DNA of 64,000 nt from Ditylenchus dipsaci (Eukaryota > Nematoda > Chromadorea > Rhabditida > Anguinidae): assembly GCA_004194705.1 (NCBI GenBank), contig SADC01001383.1, positions 124,001-188,000 of the forward strand, in the 5' to 3' direction. Below, piece after piece: positions 58,058 through 64,000 of this stretch. Every line of letters begins with the position of its first letter. Positions within the stretch are counted from its first letter, which is position 1. The notes under the pieces are model-generated. The model was not told the origin of the DNA. It was given only the letters and a program-made list of their open reading frames with translations, and did no database searches. Made by a program: the position numbers and the translations under genes.

Positions 58058-61000
58058 GTGGAACATGGCTGCAGGCGATATTTTTGCCTAATTGCTATTC
58101 TTTTGGTGTGTGGGGTATATGAGATTGGTGGGATGAACGCTTTTACGACATCGGCCGCTACCTTGCTGTCCAGATATTCTGTAGGTTTTTCAGTCTATAA
58201 ATTTTTTTTACTCTGGCATTTATTTATTTTTATTTATTCAAATTTTTTGCCCATACTAAAAGTGTTTTAAAAGTCTAATATCGAAAAGACTGTTGCTGAT
58301 TTGCAACACCTTATTATCGTATTTCTTCTAATAAAGCCCCCTTTCATAAAACACCCACCCCTTGTTTTTTTACTAGGATTTCAGAGTTATGGCCATTTTT
58401 GATCTACAATTTCAAAATTTTCGGGCATCTAAAAAACCCTGGGGCTATGTCAGAGGAAATACGGTAATGAAACCCAGCACCTAATGTCCAAATTGTTTTT
58501 TCTTCCTTATTTTAACACAAACATTGTATAATTTTTATACCAAAGTGTAGCGCTGGACCTCAGCTTTCCAGTAAAATATTTCACTCTGCTAAATTATTTC
58601 GAAAGTTGAGATATTTATGGGTTTTAGCGGAGAAAATAAAGCCAAAGACTTAGTTTGATCAAACCGGTAAATCTCTATACTTCGAAAATCAAAAAGATCC
58701 AGCGCTATATTTCAGTATAATAATTTAATAGCTTTCATGCGAAAATAAATTAAAAAATACAATTGTGAAAATTAGGTGCTGGATTTCAGTAATGTGGTAC
58801 TGCAATTCAACTTGATTCTATAAAAAACTTTTAATAAGCATATGAGTCTTTTTAGGAGAACTTGCTGAAAGAGCAATGCCAAGAGGCCTTGAGTCAGAAA
58901 ATCAGAGGAGATGAGTCCGTTAGTGCAGCTTTAGTAAATTCTGCAATAAGACTCATTGATTCTTTCAATCACCAGGGTATGAGGTTTCCTCAACTATTCT
59001 TGCACGTCTAATATCAACTCATTGTACTAGACTTCTTGTTTGTGGCCTTCATCGTGTGAATGGCTCAATAATATCCCAGCACAAGGCAATGGAAATATTA
59101 CAACACGCATTAGGATCAGAACTTGTAAGTTCACAACTTGCATATCAGTGATTTCAAAAATCACACTTTCACAATTGGGTCACACTAACATCACCTACCC
59201 TTTTCTCATAAATTCTATATTTGTATTTTGGATATTTTTGTACCGTTTTGTAGCTGAAATATTTCTTTGTCGATTCAGTGGTCAAACAGCCCAGTTAAAA
59301 ATAATTTTTGACAAAATCACGCCAAATGTGACCTTAAAATCACACTTGTGGTGACAAAGTGTGATTTTAGTGTGGAATTATCGCATTTGACTTCCACCGG
59401 AATATTTGACCAGCGAATCAATAGAGAAACATCTCAGCTACAAAACGGTACAAAAAAATCAGAAATATAAAAATAGAATTTATTAGAAAAGGGCAAATGA
59501 AGCTAGTGTGACCCAATTGTGAAAGTGTGATTTTTGAAATCACTGTTGCACAATCTTTCTATAATAAATTTTGAAGAAAACTCTGATGATACGCGACCTC
59601 AGTGCCGAAGATAAAGCAGGATGCTTGCGGATGGTACTAAGAAAACTGCCAGACACACTCTTTCCCAGTTGTCAAAGAGATGCACTTATAGATCTAGCTG
59701 GTTAGCTCTTACTTACAAAACATATCTTTTTATTGAATGTTAGCTCATGACCACTTTCCTTCAGATATTGCGAACAACAATGATAAAAGCGACGAAAATG
59801 TTTTGAAAGCATTGCAAATTTTGGTCTACTTCATGCCCGAAACTTTCAAGGTATGAATAACTTGGCGATTTTAGGGGGTGTATAATTTTGTATAATTTTT
59901 ATACCAATACCGGGGAATTGAATACCGGGGATACCGGGAATACCGGTTTTATACCGGGAATTGAACAATGTAATTGCTTTTGACTTGATGCTGATCTAGT
60001 AGTTAGAATGCTCATATGGGCAGTTAACACTGGAATGCCTGATCGTCCTGAGTGTACATCCTGGTGCAGAATTTCATGCTGAACACGATAGTGAAAAAAA
60101 ATTTTAAAAAATCACTATTAGCAGGTCAGCTGACCCTACGAACCAACCAAGTGAGGATTTTGGCGTATGCAACTTCAAGAAGGAATATCTCATCAAATTC
60201 AATTATTGATGTAACTGATTCATAACTTGAACGAAAGCGCAGATCACGGGCTTCAAAATAAGGTATCATCGAGGAATTTATGACAATTTAATGTAAAAAT
60301 TTTTGTTCAAAGAAAAATTGTATCCTTTTTCAAAAACGGTGTTGATAATTACGAACAGAACAAAAAGTGTGATGACCTCGTTTTTTAGTTGTCAGTGTAT
60401 ATCATTCAACAGAACAAGAAAAATTGCACCAGAAAAAGCTTTGAACTAGGGTAAAAGGACTCTTGAGGAGTGTTTAGCAAGAGTCTCAAAAATTCAAAAT
60501 CAATTTTGACGTAAAATTCATATTTTGCCAAAGAAACCACGATTTTTGACACCAGGTTCAAGTTCAGAATGATCGATTTGATTATAAATCTGCCCTTAAA
60601 TATGAAAATTTGCTGTTAAATTTCAAATTCCCCTCAAGACAAAAAATATCCGAATTGAAATTTTTTTGAAATTTAAATGAATTTTATCTTGAGGGGAATT
60701 TTTTTCACTATCATGTTCAGCGTGAAATCTTACACCACGATGTAACTTTAGGTTATTCCAGTGTTAAGGCGCGTTTCCAATGAGTGTAATATAGAGTGAG
60801 ATGTAAAGTGCAAAAAAAGAGCTGTAGATTGTTTTCTTCGCAGAATTTTTTTTCTGTTAGTTCTATTTTGTAGCTCAGATTCAGGCACACACAAAAAAAA
60901 TTTTAGCCACATATCGTTGAAAATTTTCTGATAAAAATGCTTTTATTTACACTCTACATCACACTCATTTAATGAGATGTAGAGTGCAATGTAGACTACA

Positions 61001-62507
61001 AATAAACGCATTTTTATCGAAAAAATTTCAGCGATATTTTTTTATTGTGTAGCCCAGAATTTTAGCTAAAAAATGGTACCAACAGAAAAAAAATCGACTG
61101 AAAAAAATATACAGCCGTTCACGCCGAAACAAGCCAAAAAAAAGAAATAGATAAATAATAGCCTTATTTCGGAGGGTGGAGGCATTGTGGTCGTATCTTA
61201 ATCCCAAACTGAATTAATCTGGTTTGCCTTGAAAAAATTTTTGGTAAAAATTTTTTAACTTGTTTTTACAGTTTTATCTAAATGTTTTGTGAAATATGTC
61301 GACATAATTTTTAAGCTAAACCAGCAAGATCCATTGATGGACTAAAAAGCTGTATAGAAAATGGTTCATTAGGCTATAGGGTACTGGCGGATTAGAAAAT
61401 AGTGTCTAGTCATTTACATCATCTTATAATTTTTAATTTAGCTATGTTTGAAAAAGTTGCTCAGCCACTTGAATGCGATTGTTTTGGAGTCTGCAACAAA
61501 CAAGATGGGAATCGAAAACATTGCCATCATGTTTGCCTCAACCATTTTCCCTATCATGGAGGTATGAGTCTTTAAATAATAAGGACGAGATACTACTTCA
61601 ACCTGAAACTTTACGCGGAAAAAAACCTATTTTTAACTAATTTTTTGCTGTAAAATTGCTAAAAAATATAATTGTAAATACTTCCAATACGGGAAGTCCA
61701 TAAATACTCAACTCCTGTTTATACAATTTCACATCCTTCATTTACTGGTCAAGGCAAAATCGGTAATTATTTGAATGGTTTAGTTATCTCTGGTCCCGAA
61801 TTGCTAATCAGTTTGCTTGCAATTGATATGCATCTCGGCTTTGGTTTTCGTTGTACACAGTAAAAGTTAAATTTGGGTCAATAAAACGAAACTGTTGTAA
61901 AATCTGAAAATGACCTGGGGGGAGGGGTGAGTCGGACAACTAAATAAGTACCAAAGACCCATTGAAAATGTATATTTGGGTTGAGTACAGTCAGTGGCGT
62001 AGCCGGGGGGGGGCATGTGTCCACCGCCCCGTCAGAAATTTCTGGCTACGCCTCTGAGTACAGTCCATAATTGTCTCTCATTAGACGAATGATTCATTGG
62101 CTGAAGTAAAGGGAGACATAACGAGATTGTGCAAGTTGTTTCCAATTCTTCTCAATCACTCTGATGAACTTTTTTGTCTACCGGATGAGCTGGTTGAAAC
62201 ATTTCTTGAGGTAAAATATGAATTGCTTTTTTTCGTAAAATGACACGCAAAAATTTTATTTAGACTTCAAAGCTGGAGACATCCAACCTTAGAGAAAACA
62301 CATTTGATGGGTTTTCATCGGTAGCTCATTTCTAAACAGTTATCAAGTCATCTCTTACTTTTTATATCTAGCCAATGATGGAAGAAGAACCTGAAGTTGT
62401 GCTGTCCGAAACTTGCAATAGGCGATCCACTCCTTCTAGACATACTACAGAATTGGAAACCGCAAAATTAATGGCTGATATCAGTGTAAATTCATTTGAA
62501 ATATGAC
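58058..62507 (+). CDS. RhoGAP-domain protein
   Basis: GTPase-activating protein for Rho-family GTPases. Exons: 58058-58180 (start; an in-frame ATG at 58133 is an alternative), 58856-58976 (VSAALVNSAIRLIDSFNHQ), 59031-59124 (LLVCGLHRVNGSIISQH, the RhoGAP arginine-finger loop G.(F/H)R..G), 59577-59700 (LRMVLRKLPDTLFPS), 59765-59850, 61442-61561 (LLSHLNAIVLES, NKMGIENIAIMFA, the second RhoGAP motif), 62085-62210, 62264-62320, 62372-62507 (stop TGA, or splicing onward at 62485). The catalytic Arg of GLHRVNGS and the Asn of IENIAIMF are present. The junction 58976/59031 needs one extra G. Introns carry MITEs at 58315-58466, 59146-59545, 60028-60763 and 61992-62056. No second domain was found, so the RhoGAP subfamily is unassigned. 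Confidence 0.85.
58315..58466. mobile_element. TACCGTATTTCC-family MITE, copy 9 (AAAGCCCC subtype)
   Basis: Left TATCGTATTTCTTCTAATAAAGCCCC, right TCAGAGGAAATACGGTA; 152 bp. Followed by a foldback at 58478-58790 (CAGCACCTAATGT against ATTAGGTGCTGG). Confidence 0.75.
59146..59545. mobile_element. hAT MITE related to the 49156 transposon
   Basis: 400 bp; ends CAGTGATTTCAAAAATCACA and TGTGATTTTTGAAATCACTG differ at one position in the first 20 from the full-length hAT at 49156. Flanks TTGCATAT and TTGCACAA match partly. The interior is a foldback (TTCACAATTGGGTCACACT arms). Confidence 0.8.
60028..60763. mobile_element. PiggyBac-like TTAA-flanked foldback, second copy
   Basis: TTAA at 60024-60027 and 60764-60767; ends CACTGGAATGCC and GGTTATTCCAGTG; then GAATTTCATGCTGAACACG pairs with CATGTTCAGCGTGAAATCT, the same inner arm as in 43975-45145. 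Confidence 0.8.
60790..61110. repeat. Foldback with AGTGTAATATAGAGTGAGATGT units
   Basis: The centre TTACACTCTACATCACACTCATTTAATGAG and flanking arms (GATAAAAATGC(T/G)TTTATTT) pair; CATCTCA/TGAGATGTAGAGTG units are repeated. In a RhoGAP intron; boundaries approximate. Confidence 0.6.
61992..62056. mobile_element. Minimal hAT MITE, CAGTGGCGTAGCC ends
   Basis: 65 bp with exact 8-bp duplication AGTACAGT (61984-61991, 62057-62064). Ends CAGTGGCGTAGCCGG and GGCTACGCCTCTG. It is little more than two termini. Confidence 0.9.
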
Positions 62508-63368
62508 ACATTTTATCAAATGAACGAACGGTGCATTCCATTTTGTCCCAAATATCTTTTTCATAAAACCTCAAAAATCACCAAATATTAGTGCAAGTAC
62601 CAGATCACCCCGGAAAAAGTGCGTTAGACCTTTATTAATCCTTCCTAACATACGTTGGCCTACCCCTAAGCCTAAAACCTAAGCCTAAGGCCTAAATGGT
62701 TAATACAAAGGGTAGCTCCAAAATGGGACAAAAGGTACATAACGTCGATACCCCGAACGAAAATTATGTTGGACCTCCAATCGATCTCTTCTCATTTCTT
62801 GAAAGTTTAAAATTGAGTTTAATATTATGATTTTTATACTAAAATCATTACAAATTTTGGCGCTAGTATCGAATATCCCCCCCCCCCCAATAATCCGACA
62901 TTTTAAAAATTGCTGTAAACACCCTTGCAGACAACAAGTTTAGGCTTAGCTTTTGCATTTGCTACTAGGGTCCAGGTTTTTAAATTTTTGCTAAATTTTC
63001 TATGACAAAGGCTTATTACACCACTGCCTATTTTCAAAAATAATAGTGTAAGAGATAAATTTGAAATTTGTAATGTTGTTAACACTCAAGGGCACTTGAG
63101 GACACTCAAATATTGGGTGGGACGAAGGACAGCCGAAAATAAAAAAGATGGCTAACAGAAGGCTGGCCAAAAATTTAAAAAATATATGTTTACATTTTTC
63201 GAGAACAACAATTTTTTAAAATATTGCTGCTACCTTTACTGAAACGTTTTGACCAATCATTTTTAAACCCATATGTGCATGAACTACTCAAAATCCGGCA
63301 ATTTTTTTTAAATCTTTTCACCTTTTTTAGTTTGTAGTGCAGAATACTATTAGCTTTAGTGTGGTATA
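62508..63368. other. Spacer 3' of RhoGAP gene
   Basis: No gene recognised. At 62640-62700 lies the recurrent CTAACATACGTTGGCCTACC plus CCTAAGCCTAA segment. Short minus-strand frames at 62903 and 63190 lack support. Confidence 0.5.
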
Positions 63369-63883
63369 CAGTCAACTCTCGCTATAATATACACCCTCGT
63401 GACCGGTGTAGGTGTATATTATAGCGAGAGTATACTATGGCGAGTGTATATCATATCGAGAATAAAAAACCAAACTCTATGCATATGTATATTATATCGA
63501 GTGTAACAGCAAATAATAAGGCACTTCATTAAATCAATGATAAAAATTTAATGACTAACCGGAAAGGAATACGTTAGTTCACTTTGCTTTTCTTTGCGCT
63601 TCTGATAAAAGACATCATCCAAGCAAATTGACCCAAAAAACAGCAGATATTTGTCTGTTATTTTTTTCTTGTCAGGACAAAATCGTTGTTTTCTCAAGTG
63701 TATATTATAGCAAGAGTAAAATAAAGGAGAGTGTAACTTCTGAAGTGTATACTATAGCGAGAGTATACTATAGCGAGAGTATACTTTCTTGACTTTCTTT
63801 GCTGGCCAACCAAATACCGCTCAGGTGTATATTATACCGAGATGTATACTATAGCGAGTGTATATTATAGCGAGAGTTGACTG
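63369..63883. mobile_element. Pogo-like MITE with internal copies of its own end
   Basis: Ends CAGTCAACTCTCGCTATAAT and ATTATAGCGAGAGTTGACTG, TA at 63367-63368 and 63884-63885. Inside, the subterminal unit GTATA(C/T)TATAGCGAGAG recurs about ten times on both arms. 515 bp, no coding frame. Confidence 0.88.
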
Positions 63884-64000
63884 TACATGGATTTACAAAT
63901 GAGTAGTCCACAAGAAAAAGTTGACGGTTTTTTTCTTCAAATTTATGTTCTAACATCATATTAACCTAACTGTCGATTTAAAATGGCTTCGAGTGCGATG

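Overview
This window is nuclear DNA from an invertebrate animal. Merlin, a two-pore K+ channel, an organic-anion transporter, a TBCEL-type tubulin chaperone and delta-COP are all split by spliceosomal introns, most of them about 45-65 bp. A minority of introns are 0.3-4.7 kb and filled with transposons. The DNA is AT-rich, and non-coding space is dominated by terminal-inverted-repeat DNA transposons. I saw no LTR or LINE element and no host gene that fixes the phylum. A compact-intron invertebrate with a MITE-rich genome (larvacean tunicates are one such group) is a guess only.

Layout: (1) 614-6990 (+) is the 3' half of an SLCO/OATP transporter whose large intron holds four nested transposons. 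(2) 9317-11360 is a pogo-like element containing three further insertions. (3) 11591-14416 (-) is an F-box/LRR-like gene. (4) 15197-17872 (-) is delta-COP (ARCN1). (5) 18347-25782 (+) is merlin (NF2), complete in 14 exons, probably sharing a divergent promoter with delta-COP. (6) 26943-28916 is a deleted hAT transposon. (7) 29963-30797 (+) is PPIL1, complete. (8) 31287-37518 is a composite in which two large elements share one target site inside a third. (9) 38011-42857 (+) is a KCNK/TWK two-pore potassium channel. (10) 43185-53210 (+) is a 4-coumarate-CoA-ligase/luciferase-like adenylate-forming gene with a nearly complete hAT transposon in one intron. (11) 54319-56377 (-) is TBCEL. (12) 58058-62507 (+) is a RhoGAP-domain gene.

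The host genes are unrelated housekeeping or signalling genes and do not form a pathway. The coherent system in the window is the transposon layer: many elements with exact 8-bp duplications (hAT type), TA-flanked pogo/mariner-like elements, TTAA-flanked piggyBac-like foldbacks, and a multi-copy family starting TACCGTATTTCCTCTAAT whose inner sequence differs between copies. Several of the 8-bp elements carry mirror-image minisatellites just inside both ends. Reading frames were assembled by eye from splice signals and recognisable protein families. In about six places the frame closes only if one extra base is retained; this is reported as a finding.
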